Shown one piece after another: positions 43,355 to 54,190 of a stretch of 64,000 bases of DNA (positions within the stretch are counted from its first letter, which is position 1; each line of letters begins with the position of its first letter). The stretch covers positions 37,147,998-37,211,997 of the forward strand of contig OZ038389.1 of the NCBI GenBank assembly GCA_964036045.1, read 5' to 3'. The position numbers and the translations under genes are program-made. A model generated the notes under the pieces. The model was not told the origin of the DNA and ran no database searches. It saw only the letters and a list, made by a program, of their open reading frames with translations. Source of the stretch: Eutreptiella sp. 'Long Island Sound 2002' (lineage: Eukaryota; Euglenozoa; Euglenophyceae; Eutreptiales; Eutreptiaceae).

Positions 43355-46300
43355 ATGAAATCCCCACCAAAGCCTTACGAGATTGCCCGCGGCAGTGGAA
43401 CGCAAAGTGCACCCACGAAGTCCAGCAATGTTGCTACCCCAGCGGGCACCGCGACGGACTCCAGTTCCCAGCCTCACGCCGTTGCCCAAACTGCAAATGC
43501 GCAACCAACAGTTGACAACAACACCGCCTTTGGGGCTAACGCAGCGCCTGCATTCGGGCCCATGGGGAACCTGGGCACTGGATGGATGGGCAGCGGATAT
43601 GGATCGATGGGTTACTCTATGTACGGTATGCCTGTGACATTGATGTTGCACGGTGCAGCAAGCAGGGCATGCCTTTGCCATGGGGTAGGCGTTATGCGCA
43701 GTCCACCTCCTTCCAGCCCTGGGAACGCTTGTTCCTACCAGGTCTTTCGGATACGTTTATTACCGCACCCCCAAAGGGACAAGCACGTTCAAACCATCCC
43801 TAGCCCCAAGAGTCCGCTCCGATGGGTGGCACTGCGGCCTCCCGCTGGATGTGCTATGCCAGCCCATGGGGCTGGCCATGCTTTTTGAGTGTTGGGGTGT
43901 CGGGTGTTGACATTTGGGGGGCGCACCGTGGGCTGTGCCGCGCTGTGGGAAACGCGGCTGTTTTCTACCACCGGTAGCCACGGGTCCCAAGGTCCTAAAT
44001 TCTGTACCCTACAGCCCCTGCTGGTAAACCAGGGGTTTTTTGTTGTAGTCTGATGCTTGCCACGGGTCCCAGGGTCCTGAAGTCTGCACCCCCGATGCTG
44101 TTTTGAATGGATCATGCATGCTCCTGTAGGGGGGTGGTTTTCAGGGGTGTTCCCGGGATAAGCAGCGTAACAATTGGCACTGTGCCCGCGCTGTGCGAAA
44201 ACGCCCCCTCCTGCCTTGGGTTCTTGGCCTCCACGACCCCAGAGACCCATATGAGTCACGAGTGAAGTGATACGGATTTCTGGTCAAGCCTGCGAGTTCC
44301 TGCTCTGTTCCTTACTGCATCTCAGTGTGACGGGACTGTACTCCGGGGGCGGGGGGCACTAACACTTAAACAAGGACCGTCACCGCTGCCCCCCATTTTC
44401 AAATTATTTGGTACAAAGGCGTCGGTTGACGGGGCTGGGCACATCGCTAATGGGCGTACAAACTTGTGACGCCGCTCAACTTAAGTCTGGAGAGGCGGGG
44501 AGGGGGGATGCAATGAATAGCTAACTGCCGGGAATCGGGTTCAGGTGAGCATTTTCACAATTGCTAGGCGACGGTGTGTGCAAATGCCGTTTCCGCAGCC
44601 ATGGCTGTTGGGCTTTGCTTCTCGAGAGTAAGGGTAAATTAGCAACGGAAATGAGAAAGCCTACAGCACATCTGTGACTTTTGTAACCCAAAACCAACGA
44701 AACAAGCATTGGTTCGGCAGAATTTCTTCACTTTGTCATCATTCCCATTATTCATAGTTGATACCCCGACGTACTGCTTGTACAACCCAACGCGACAAGA
44801 GATGTCTTTCATCCCTTGTCGAAGTGCTTGTGGAAGCATCGGTCAAGGGGTTTGTGTGCGTCACCAAATCATTTTGGAGAACCTCAGATCCGTCTCAGCT
44901 TGACGGATCAACACAAAGCCAGAGAAAACGCCCTATGCGTGTGGCGTGTGCGTGTGTGCGTCCACGCGCGCGCGCGTCTGTGTGTACTGTCTATGTGCGG
45001 GCATCGCTGCAGCGGTGCCACCGGCCGCTTGTGTTATTATGTGGCAGGTAACAACTTCGGCGTCGGGGGCTTCCCTGCCTATGGGTATCCTGGGATGCAA
45101 GGCATGCCCAATCGACCTGGATCTGTCAGCGAGTACGTTCAGGTCTTTGCGGAATCCTGTCTCTGTGGTGCTGCACACACAGCACTTGCGCTGGCAATAG
45201 CACTCGCACTAATGCTAACACTAACCCCAGCACTACCACGAGCACCAGCACTAGCACCAGCACCAGCACCGGCACTAGCACCAGCACTGGCGCTGGCACG
45301 GGCACTATCACTTTCACCAGCACAAGCACTGGCCCCAACACTACACCAGCAATGGCACTCGCACGAACGGCAGCACCAGCACCAGCACTGGCACCAGCAC
45401 TGGCACTGGCACTAGCACTGGCACAAGCAATGGCACCAGCAATGGCACTAGCACTGGCACTGGCACAAGCAATGGCACCAGCACTGGCACCAGCACCAGC
45501 ACCAGCACCAGCACTGGCACCAGCACCAGCACTGGCACAGGCACTGGCACAGGCACCGGCACTGGCACCAGCACTGGCACCAGCACTGGAACAGGCACTG
45601 GTAATGGCACCAGCACTGGCACCAGCACTGGAACAGGCACCAGCACTGGAACAGGCACTGGTAATGGGAGTGCTGTCGGAAATGCATTGTACGACGCGTC
45701 GGGGCGTCGTACAAGGCGTCGGGGCCCGACGCGTCGGGAGCGTACGACGCGTCGTACAGTGTCGTACAAGGTGTCGTACAGCACCAACACCGTACGACAC
45801 AGTACGACATAGTACGACCGCCCTCCCCCTCTAGGCGGGTAAACGATGGCAGCGGACCGTCTTGGGGGAAGGGGGCCTTCGGCCCCCTTCCCAAATATTG
45901 GCACTTCGCGTCTACAACATGCCGACAGTGTCTACAATTAGCAGGCCGCGTCTACCTGTGGTGCACAGTGTCTACAGACCCCAGACCGCCCTCCCCCTGT
46001 GCAGAGTGTTGCTTAATAGAAGGGGGGGGGCAGAGTGTTGCTTAAGAGAGGGGGGGGGGGGCAGAGTGTTGCTTAAGAGAGGGGGGGGGGCAGAGTGTTG
46101 CTTAAGACACTGTACGACGCGTCGTACAGTGTCGTACAAGGCGTCGGGGCCCGACGCGTCGGGGATGTACGACGCGTCGTACAGTGTCGTACAAGGTGTC
46201 GGGGCCCGACGCGTCGGGGATGTACGACGCGTCGGGAGGTGTCGGGGCCCGACGCGTCGTAAAATCCCTATTTCGACAGTAGTGGGTAATGGCACCAGCA

Positions 46301-49300
46301 CTGGCACCAGCACTGGAACAGGCACTAGCACTGGAACAGGCACCGGCACTGGCACCAGCACTGGCACCAGCACTGGAACAGGCACCAGCACTGGAACAGG
46401 CACCGGCACTGGCACCAGCACTGGCACCAGCACTGGAACAGGCACTGGTAATGGCACCAGCACTGGCACCAGCACTGGAACAGGCACCAGCACTGGAACA
46501 GGCACTGGTAATGGCACCAGCACTGGCACCAGCACTGGAACAGGCACCAGCACTGGCACTGGCACCAGCACTGGCACCAGCACTGGCACCAGCACTGGAA
46601 CAGGCACTGGTAATGGCACCAGCACTGGCACTAGCACTGGAACAAGCACCATCACTAGGACGAGCCGGAGCCCACGCAAAGATGGAGCCTCGTGCCCTTG
46701 TCTGGACTGTCTCGTTCGACAGGTTTACCATGAGCTGCTCAGCCCTTTGCCTTTGTTTGCTTCACGTTGCGCTGAACACCCTCGCGGAGGGATTTCCAGA
46801 CCTCCCTTTTCATCATCACCGAGGGGGCCCTTGCGGTAACGCAGGGTGTGCGGGATGAGGAACGGGTCATTTCGGGTTCTGTTGGGCACCTCGATTCCCT
46901 TTTACGGCCCACGATGAGCTTACGGAGGACCCCAGGCAGTCCGCACCGGATAGGACGTCGGACATCGACCATGTCATAGGGGGCGCACCGTGCGCTGTGC
47001 GAAAAGTCCGCTGTTTTCCACCCCCGGTAGTCACAGATCCCAGGGTCCTGAATTCTGCACCCTACAGCCCCTGCTGGTACACCCGGGAATTTTTGTTGTA
47101 GTCTGATGCTTGCCACGGGTCCCAAGGTCCTGAATTCTGCACCGCATGCTGTTTTGAATGGATCATGCATGCTTCTGTAGGTGAGTGGTTTTCAGGGGTG
47201 GTCCCGGGATAAGCAATGTAATAATGGGCGCTGTGCGCACGCTGTGCGCGCGCTGCGCTCAAACGCCCCCAGAGGCTCCACAGGACGGTCCTAGTGATGC
47301 GGGGGGGCCTTTGCGTCGGCATTCCCAACGTGAGCTCTCACCGCACGCCTGTCATCCATTCCGCACAGTTGTGGCTGAGCGCGATCCAGTCCGTGGTCAA
47401 CACCGTGTGCACCTTCTCGCAGCTGTTGGATGCCTCCTTCCGATCTGTCACCATGTCCGTCGGGGCCATGGGGGATATGTCCATGTGCTTCAGCCAACTG
47501 CAGTATGTGCCTTGGCGGGGGCCGCCGGCAGTTGCTTTCGGGTGGGCCGGTGTGTGCCGCCGGGTGTGCGGGGGCGGGAGCATTCAAAGAAGGAGGAGGA
47601 GAGGGGGGGGGGCGGCCTCTGGACCCCCCTCGCTTTCCCATTTCTGGGCCTGTGTAGCGGGGGAAGGGGGGGGGGGGGGCAGCAGCACACGGAGTGGGGG
47701 GCGAGTAAGGGACACGGGAGAAGTGCACAGAAGGCCACCGGGTCTCAGCCACGTCGGGATGTGGGGCGGCCTGTTTGGGTTGGCAGTGGGGGACTCATCA
47801 AAGCCCCGGTCCTGCGCCCGTGTCCACACCCGCGTCTGAATGGGGCATCGAGTGAGGGACTGCCGCGCTGGCCATGTGACGGCACTGTTTGGGGAGGACG
47901 ATGCCGGTGTGCTGCATGCGACGAGGCGAGGGGGGGGGAGGTCCTCTGACCCAGCCCGCGTCCCCTCCTGCCTGAACCTCCCCACCCTTTTCCACGGGGG
48001 GGGGGGGGCGGCTCCACCGGTCCTCGGACGCAGACCCCCCCCCCCCCTCGAGGGGGCCTCTGGTCCACATGCAGTTGCCAAAGGTACCGCACTCAGGAGT
48101 CCATGGGCACCAAAGGCGCCCGACGCTCCATGGGCACCAAAGGCGCCCGACGCTCCATGGGCACCAAAGGCGCCCGACGCTCCATGGGCACCAAAGGCGC
48201 CCGACGCTCCATGGGCACCAAAGGCGCCCGAAGGAATATTTTGGTCCCCAACACTGACCTTAGCCCCGACCCTGACCCTAACACAATCCCCAACCCTGAG
48301 CCTAGTCCTCGCCCTAACCCTAAGGCAGGGCTAGGGCTAGAGTTAGTGTTGGGTCCATAGTGGAGTGCAACGATGTGGCAAAAGGCAGCCAGGAACACAA
48401 TTTTGCAGGTTTTGCTCAGCCTGACCAACATGGCTGGTGTGGCCGAACCAGCTCGCTGCAAAGGTGAGGGTTAGGTTTAGGTGATGGCTTGGGTTGGGGT
48501 GCACAGATTATGGTGAGAGGGAGAGCAAGGGGAGGTTGCCTGTGTTTTAAACAACGCGTGGCCTTAGGGGCGTGTACCCCCCCCCCCAGCCCCTCCCCCA
48601 AATTGCCCCTCTTGGAACCCCCCCTCCCACCCCCCCCCCCTAAGCGACCCAAAGGAGGGGCCATTCAGGTGGTGTGCCCTCTGGCCCCCCTTATCTAACA
48701 GGGCAGTTACGTCGCAACCGGGCCATCCTTGGCAGGTCCCCAGGGCAGGGAAGCGCTTTGCGTGCCCTGGGACCCCTCCAACTCCCCTCGAGGCACGCAC
48801 AGGCTGTGGGAAGCGGGCCCCCACTGATAAGCGACACCACCTGTGCTAAGTGGCAATCAAGGCCAGTCGGACCCTGGGCCCCTCCCGCCCCCGTGCCACA
48901 GCAGTCGTGGGGCGGCTCGTCAGCACGTCCTTGAGACCCGGAGGTTGCGTTGCCCTGGCCCGTATCTCCCCCGGTGGGCTCAGCGTCAGCCTCCCCCAGC
49001 CTCTCCCACCGGGGCCTGGAGCACCGGGCACACGGGACCTCCCCAGGGCGCCCACACACGCACACAGGCACTATGACGGCGTCTCCTGCTCACCAACGCT
49101 ACGGTGTGGGGCATGGGGGTTGTCCCAGTCCGCTCGGCCTTGGAACCGGACAGCACAGGACTTGGCAACAGTGCCGCACAGGGAAGGATGTGCCGGCCTG
49201 CAATCCCCGCTTGTGTGAGGCCCTGCCCCAATACCCCCCCCCCCTCCCAGAAGGGGTACTCCTGCCAGGGCTGTTCTTATGAACCCCATTTTTTTTTGTT

Positions 49301-50035
49301 AAGGACAGCCCTTAAGCACAGCCCCCAAGGACCACCGCCAACCGCCAACAACCACCAACCGCCAACCGCCAACCGCCGCCAACCGCCCACCATTGTTCAA
49401 CACTGTTTCTGTGGTCTTGTGTCTTGCCCATGTCGTGACCATGAAGCAGAGAGCGTCCCCGTGAACGTTCGTTTCTGTTGGTGTCACGAACCCTTTCTTT
49501 CTTTCTTTCTTGTTTTCCCCTCAAGGACAGCCCTGCCCCCGGCCAATAGTCAGTGGGCGGGGGAGGCCGCATCCAAACCGAGGGGTCACCCCCCCTGTGC
49601 CCTTCCCCTTCAAATGCGTCCCTGGCAGAAGGGCCACACAGAGGTACGTCACTGATCCGGCGACAGCAGACCGCCGACAATAACACGAGCCCTTTTTGGT
49701 TCAAAGGGCAGTGCCCGTCCCTCTCTTGCTCGTCTCCGTCCCCCCCATCCGCCATCGCGGCCGCTCACGCCGTGGCCGTCACCACCGCCCGCGCCACGTG
49801 CAGGTCCTACTTGAACACGGACCCCACCGCCACCCACTTCCGGGTCATGGGGTTCCCCATCACCGTCCAGCGCAACAAGAACGGGGTGCCGTGGTACATC
49901 TTTCTGCTGCTGCTGTACTGCCTGTACCGCCTCGTCCGGAAGCTGCTGCTGCGGCTGCTCAAGTGGACGGGGGGTGGGCGGGTGAGTGGCAGGCCACGCC
50001 CGTCAAGCGTCAGAGGCCCGGCAAACGAGCAGTGA
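43355..50035 (+). CDS. PEX13: Peroxisomal import docking protein PEX13
   Basis: PEX13 is an integral peroxisomal membrane protein that, with PEX14, docks the cargo receptors PEX5/PEX7. Proposed exons are 43355-43625, 45048-45132, 46659-46722 (tentative), 47369-47502 and 49804-50035 (TGA): 786 nt, 261 aa, phases consistent. The protein opens MKSPPKPYE, matching the PPKPWE-like N-terminus of the family, then a Ala/Ser/Thr/Gln linker and Gly/Tyr/Met-rich stretches (GYGSMGYSMYG, GFPAYGYPGMQGM), the hallmark region before the membrane part. Exon 4 (AIQSVVNTVCTFSQLLDAS...) aligns with the conserved IESIVxAF...MLxSTF segment, and exon 5 has a hydrophobic span (PWYIFLLLLYCLYRLVRKLLL) as in the final transmembrane segment. 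No SH3 domain follows, as in plant PEX13. The region between the two membrane parts is shorter than usual, so an exon between 47502 and 49804 may be missed. Exon 3 abuts a minisatellite and is inferred from phase only. Confidence 0.78.
43917..44208. mobile_element. Dispersed element R1, copy 2 (PEX13 intron 1)
   Basis: About 292 bp, starting GGGGGCGCACCGTG and ending GCGAAAACGCCCCC, colinear with 38913-39227 and 46979-47270. It is in PEX13 intron 1. Confidence 0.8.
45180..45668 (+). repeat. GGCACTGGCACCAGCACT minisatellite, array 1
   Basis: Tandem hexamers of the type GCACTG, GCACCA and GAACAG cover almost 490 bp in the PEX13 intron after exon 2. Five of six frames stay open across long parts, giving artefactual Thr-Gly, Ala-Pro-Leu and Val-Leu-Pro repeat ORFs. 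Confidence 0.95.
45684..45810. repeat. GACGCGTC palindrome cluster 1
   Basis: Nested perfect palindromes such as CGTACGACGCGTCGTACG-like and CCCGACGCGTCGGG units alternate with GTGTCGTACAAGG spacers. It holds three GACGCGTC cores and further TCGTAC/GTACGA half sites. It directly follows minisatellite array 1. Confidence 0.9.
46006..46111 (+). repeat. Four tandem GCAGAGTGTTGCTTAA units with G-runs
   Basis: GCAGAGTGTTGCTTAA is repeated four times, separated by GAGAGG or GAAGG plus runs of G. It lies between the two palindrome clusters. Confidence 0.9.
46112..46262. repeat. GACGCGTC palindrome cluster 2
   Basis: Six GACGCGTC cores in about 150 bp, in an alternating series of TGTACGACGCGTCGTACA (18-bp perfect palindrome) and CCCGACGCGTCGGG (14-bp palindrome), linked by GTGTCGTACAAGG and GTGTCGGGG. 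Confidence 0.92.
46287..46655 (+). repeat. GGCACTGGCACCAGCACT minisatellite, array 2
   Basis: Second array of the hexamer-based repeat of 45180-45668, including higher-order units such as AGCACTGGAACAGGCACTGG. It ends beside the tentative PEX13 exon 3 at 46659. Confidence 0.95.
46979..47270. mobile_element. Dispersed element R1, copy 3 (PEX13 intron)
   Basis: About 292 bp, GGGGGCGCACCGTGCGCTGT to CTCAAACGCCCCC. It lies about 100 bp upstream of PEX13 exon 4 (47369). Confidence 0.8.
48100..48230 (+). repeat. 27-bp tandem repeat, five units
   Basis: Nearly perfect head-to-tail copies of a 27-bp unit, CCATGGGCACCAAAGGCGCC followed by CGACGCT. Lies in the PEX13 intron between 47502 and 49804. 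Confidence 0.95.
48243..48360. repeat. Degenerate CCCTAA-like repeat with foldback
   Basis: ACCCTGACCCTAACAC... and CCCTAACCCTAAGG are followed by the inverted GGGCTAGGGCTAGAGTTAGT. The flanks TGGTCCCCAACACT and AGTGTTGGGTCCA are inverted copies, so the unit can fold back. It resembles telomeric CCCTAA repeats but is too short and degenerate to be a telomere. Confidence 0.7.
49266..49535. mobile_element. Degraded hAT-like miniature element related to 14.5 kb
   Basis: Starts CAGGGCTGTTCTTATG and ends TCAAGGACAGCCCTG (imperfect inverted ends). Inside are GTTAAGGACAGCCCTTAAG and AACCGCC heptamers, the same architecture as the 14557-14931 element. Flanking octamers ACTCCTGC and CCCCCGGC match only partly, so the insertion is older. 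It is in a PEX13 intron. Confidence 0.75.
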
Positions 50036-53000
50036 CCGGGGGGGCGTGGGGGTGGGAGGGAGGGCAGGGGGTGTAGGCGGGGACCGGGGCAGGGGCTGAG
50101 GCCGTAGCGGAGCGGGGCTCCCATGGGCATTGTCGCGGTTGTCTGCCGAGAGCCCACGCGGTGTGTCGCAGTTTGTGGTCGGGAGCGTTCGGCAATAGTT
50201 CCGATTTTCTTCTTTTTTTTTGTCCCGCCGTTTGCAGTTGTTCGCCGCCAGCGTCCCAAGTCGTGGGCCCTCTGTGGCATGTTTACCTGTTGCCTTCCCC
50301 GCTCACAGCCCTTCCCCCGGGGGTTTCCACTCGGTGCCTGTTTGGCTTGTCTCTTTGGCAATGTGTCGCCGGTCTTCTTCGTCTTGTTTGCAGCGCAATT
50401 GAAGCCCATTTGCATCCCCCCCCCCTCCCCCCCCTTTCCCGGGTGCGCCGACAGTGAGCCCTGTGCAGACCGCACGAGGCCGACTGTGCGCCCCGTAGGC
50501 CTTGTGCACGTTGCCCGGGGCCGGTGGCGCCCACTGCCGGCCCTTTGCGCTCTTGACTCCTGCCGTTACCCCTACCCACGCCCCTGCCCCTGCCCCTGTG
50601 CCGCTGTGCCGCTGTGCCCGCCGGATGACCGGCGACTGTGAGGGGGTCCAGTTTGAGGAGCGCAGCCCGTGTGCCACTGCGGACGGGGTGTCAGGGTCCC
50701 TACATTCAACACAACTCATTCAGGGCCGGCCCCACAGGCCCGGCAGGCGGTTGTCATCCCACGGGACGCCGCACGGGCGTCCCACTCCGTAGAGCAGCGC
50801 AGGGGCATGCGCAGGGGACGCGCTCTCTTTTTTCGGGGACCGGGAGCGTGCCCCAGTGGCCGCACCGCCGCGCGAAACGCTCCAGAGCACACCGGACGTC
50901 GGGGAAGAGCCCGGCCGGCGGACACGAGGTGAGCCACTGCGGCCCAGCAGATCCCGGGGCATGACCTGCCGGAGCGTGAAGTGCCCCCCCCTTGAGCGGC
51001 CCACGAACAGCCGTCAACGGCCCGTACTAACCGAAAAACCGCCGTCCCGCGACCGCTAACCGCCATTCGTTCCCACCAACGCCGGGCGCGGGCCCCCCAA
51101 ACTTCCGTAAAACGGGACGAAGAGAAGTCCGTCACCCGCGGTGTACCTGTCAAAGGCTGCCCCACTGCCTTCGGTGCGGATCCGGGGGTGCGTGCAGTTC
51201 AATGTGGTGCCAACACTGACCCTGAGGGCGACCGTGCCGATGAAGTGAGCGAGGCTTGGAATGGTCGCAGAACATGACGGAGGACGAGTGGTCCCCATTC
51301 CAGTGCTGTCCAGCGCCTCGGGACGGGAGGGTCTACCGTTCTGCTCCGGGGGGCGGGGGGCGGGGGGGGGGGGGGGTGCTCAATGAAAGTCTTGGCTAAC
51401 CACAGCAGGCGGTTTTAAGTCGACGCCCAGAGGTTTGTTCGGAGTGCGACCTGCAACGCTCCCAAGCCACTACCGCAGTCGGTTGGCCTTCAACCGCTGT
51501 CGGTTGGTTCCAGCGTCGTCCTTGGCCTTCAAAGCTGACGGATTTCAGAGATGACCGTGATTGCAAGGGAACGAATCTGGTGAATAGAGGGCAGGGGCCC
51601 CTATCAACCACCAAATTCTTGCCACACAACTGAAATGACCATTGGCACCGCCGCTGGCGCCATAAACACCGAACAGCTTCCGCTGCTCCCACTTAACCGC
51701 TCTTCTCTGTTGACAACCGCAAAAGCAGTCCCCAATCCGCCAGAAGTGTTGTCCGTCGGTCTCCGCTGGAAGACACAGCAATCCGGTCCTCCATTCAACA
51801 GGGGTTCTGCAGCCATTCCATGTCGTACCAAGGGGTACTGCAGCCCCGTGCTGCCCGCCATCCCTCCCCCCCTTTTTGACCTGAAGGGTGAGGCACGGGG
51901 TGCGGACGAAGACGCCTCTGACGACCGGGCATACGTTTGCCCTCTCTCTGCATTCACGCATCTCTCGTCGCAACGTACTCCTACCACCCAACGGCCGCGG
52001 CTGCCCGGACGGTGTGGGATTTCAGGTCCACTTGTCGACTGCATTGCACTTTTTCAAGCCCAGGTTCTTGCAACGCAGAGGAACTGGCAACCGAGGGAGT
52101 CTGGCATGCAACGCGCGCAGTCTGGCGCGCCCTGCATGCCGGGCTGCTTCACAGAGCACGCAGCGTCGCAGTCGGCAGTTTCGAACAAGACCCGCCATGT
52201 TGGGGGGTCGGACCAGCAGACAGGGTCCAACCAGCACAACCCCCGGTACGCCAGCCATTGGGCTCCGCGAACGCGGAAACGACACCAGCGGGAGCACCGG
52301 CCGCAGCGGCCGGACGCAACATGCGAAGGGAAGAACGGGTGACCGTCCAGGACCCCGTAAAGAAGCAGCAACCCGACGGAATGTCATTCGGGGGGGGGGT
52401 CGGGGTACGGCATATGGGGCATGCGCCTCGTGGCAGAGGCCACACGCAGGTCTGTGTACATGTGTGCGCCGATTTGGTCGTATGCTTTTCCACTGCCCTT
52501 CCTCACCTGCAGAACGGTCGTTTGCTTCAGGTGGGGTCTGCGCCGCGGGGGTGGGGGGGATGAGGGCCAAAAGCGTTTTGTGTCCCTAAAACGGGCCTCG
52601 CATTGTTGGCCCCCGATTCACCATCTCATTTTTCCCCCGTCAGTCCCACCATCGCGCCGTGTTCGTGTTAGCGAAGGGCTTGAGCGCTGGAAGGGGGGTG
52701 TTCCAGAAAGGCATCGTGCAGGAGGGGGGGGAAGGTGGGGCTCCCCCCATGTGTGGGTGGGTGCAGGGGATGATACTGGGGGGAGCCCGTCTGAGGGAGG
52801 GAGACAGATCCGAGTCGCTGCGCCTGTCCCCTCGCCTCAGTGGGAGCCTTGTGTGGCATGTGCACCTGTGCGGCTACAAAGGGATTGCCCCTCAACACAG
52901 CAGTGATAGGCTTGTGCCCTCGCAACAGGAGCCAAAGTAGTGGCGCATGGTAACCGCTCTCTAGCCCCTCAACGAACCCCGCCCGTGGGCTGCATTCCAC

Positions 53001-54057
53001 GTACGTCAGGACTCCACTCACCCACATACAACCTGAAGTTCTGTGTGTCTTCGTGTTTTGCTGCCTGAGTTGGCTTTGAGGTATAGAGAATTGGCCGGAG
53101 AAAGTTGTGCGGGTGGGTTCGGAAGTGCAGGGGTCGCATGTAGGGGGAGAAAGAAGGAGGCGGAGGAAGCGAGAGAAAGAGGAAAGGGGATGGTTTTCAT
53201 GGGGTGGACCTGGTCCTTGAAGTTGGCGTTTTGCAATTGGAGGTGAGCTTGAGGGGGGGATGCAGCAATGCTTTGAATCGCGCACACCGCCCAACGCGCT
53301 GATCAATCCGCAGATTGCAACGCCGAGGGCTGCAAACACTCCGATAGCATCCTGGACATTGATGGACCCCCGCCCTCAGTCCCAGGACAATCCCCAGGAT
53401 TGGGGAGTGGCAGCCTCTGCCCCCTACCCTTTGATGCTGACCACGATCCGGGGAGTGACTCACGCTTGGGGACAGCCGGAGTGAGCCCCCGGTCGTGCCC
53501 TGACCTGCGGCCGGGGACATGCAGCCAGTGTTCAGTGGAGCAGCACATGTGCCCCGATGCAACGCGGGTTCGGGTTGCCAGGCATTTGGTGGGGGGGCGA
53601 GCGTCCGGTCCGGGTGGTCATCCCTTTTGCGAAAGGGGTCCGGGGGAAGTGGAGGCTAGCGTGCGCCGCTTGGGCGCATTTCAGGGCAATTGATGCCGGA
53701 GGTTCAGGCACAGACACAAGGGTAGTCTTGACTTTTCTCCCCCCCCCCCCCTCCCCAGCCCGGCCCTTCTGGCGGGTGCCAGACGCAACAGCCACTGTGC
53801 CACGGTCCTGTGCCTCTGAGTGGAATGGGTGCCAAAGCCCCCGAGGGACGGCCTGCGTTTACGAGGCCGGTGTTCCGCAGGCCCCTGTCCACACCGTTCG
53901 TCTGCCTGCCACGTATCTCTGACCTTCCTTGGAAATGGTGTGTGCAGTTGTACCGGGTGGATGGACCGGCCTTCCCTTATGCCCCTGTGGAGTGCCCCAC
54001 CGGCCGTGGCTTCGAATCCCCCACCCTCCGGGCGGGGGGAGGGGGAGGGCGGGGGGG
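50036..54057. other. Region downstream of PEX13, no firm gene
   Basis: GC-rich sequence with long overlapping frames on both strands and no recognisable domain. It includes a G-run at 51.35 kb, repeat R2 copy E (52223-52391) and a minus-strand stretch at about 53.27-53.37 kb with a hydrophobic, Ala/Gly-rich helix-like segment, which is not enough to call a gene. A plus-strand frame at 51635-52342 owes its 3' half to repeat R2. Confidence 0.4.
52223..52391. repeat. Dispersed repeat family R2, copy E
   Basis: Shares ACGCGGAAACGACACCAGCG, ACCGGCCGCAGCGGCC and the CGTAAAGAAGCAGCAACC tail with copies A, B and D. Confidence 0.72.
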
Positions 54058-54190
54058 TCAGTGGCCAAGATTCTGTACCTAACATCGGCCCATTTGAGGG
54101 GAATGTTTCTGATGTCGGTGGGTGGGTAGGTCAGTCGGAAGAAGTTGGCCACCTCCCCCAAAGGGTCCCAAAGCAATGGCCTGAACCCCC
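54058..54190. repeat. Direct repeat R5, copy 1
   Basis: About 130 bp (GTACCTAACATCGGCCCATT, GTTTCTGATGTCGGTGGGTG, AGTCGGAAGAAGTTG) that recurs at 54466-54597 with small changes. On the minus strand both copies read as the same short protein segment, with a GT donor-like site after it. Confidence 0.85.

Noticed and set aside
45862-46839. ORFs of 148-325 codons on both strands with Thr-Gly, Ala-Pro-Leu or Val-Leu-Pro repeats
   Set aside because: Produced by the hexamer minisatellites, which keep most frames open on both strands. They lie in introns of PEX13.
48243-48360. Internal telomere
   Set aside because: Only a few degenerate CCCTAA-like units in both orientations; chromosome sequence continues on both sides.
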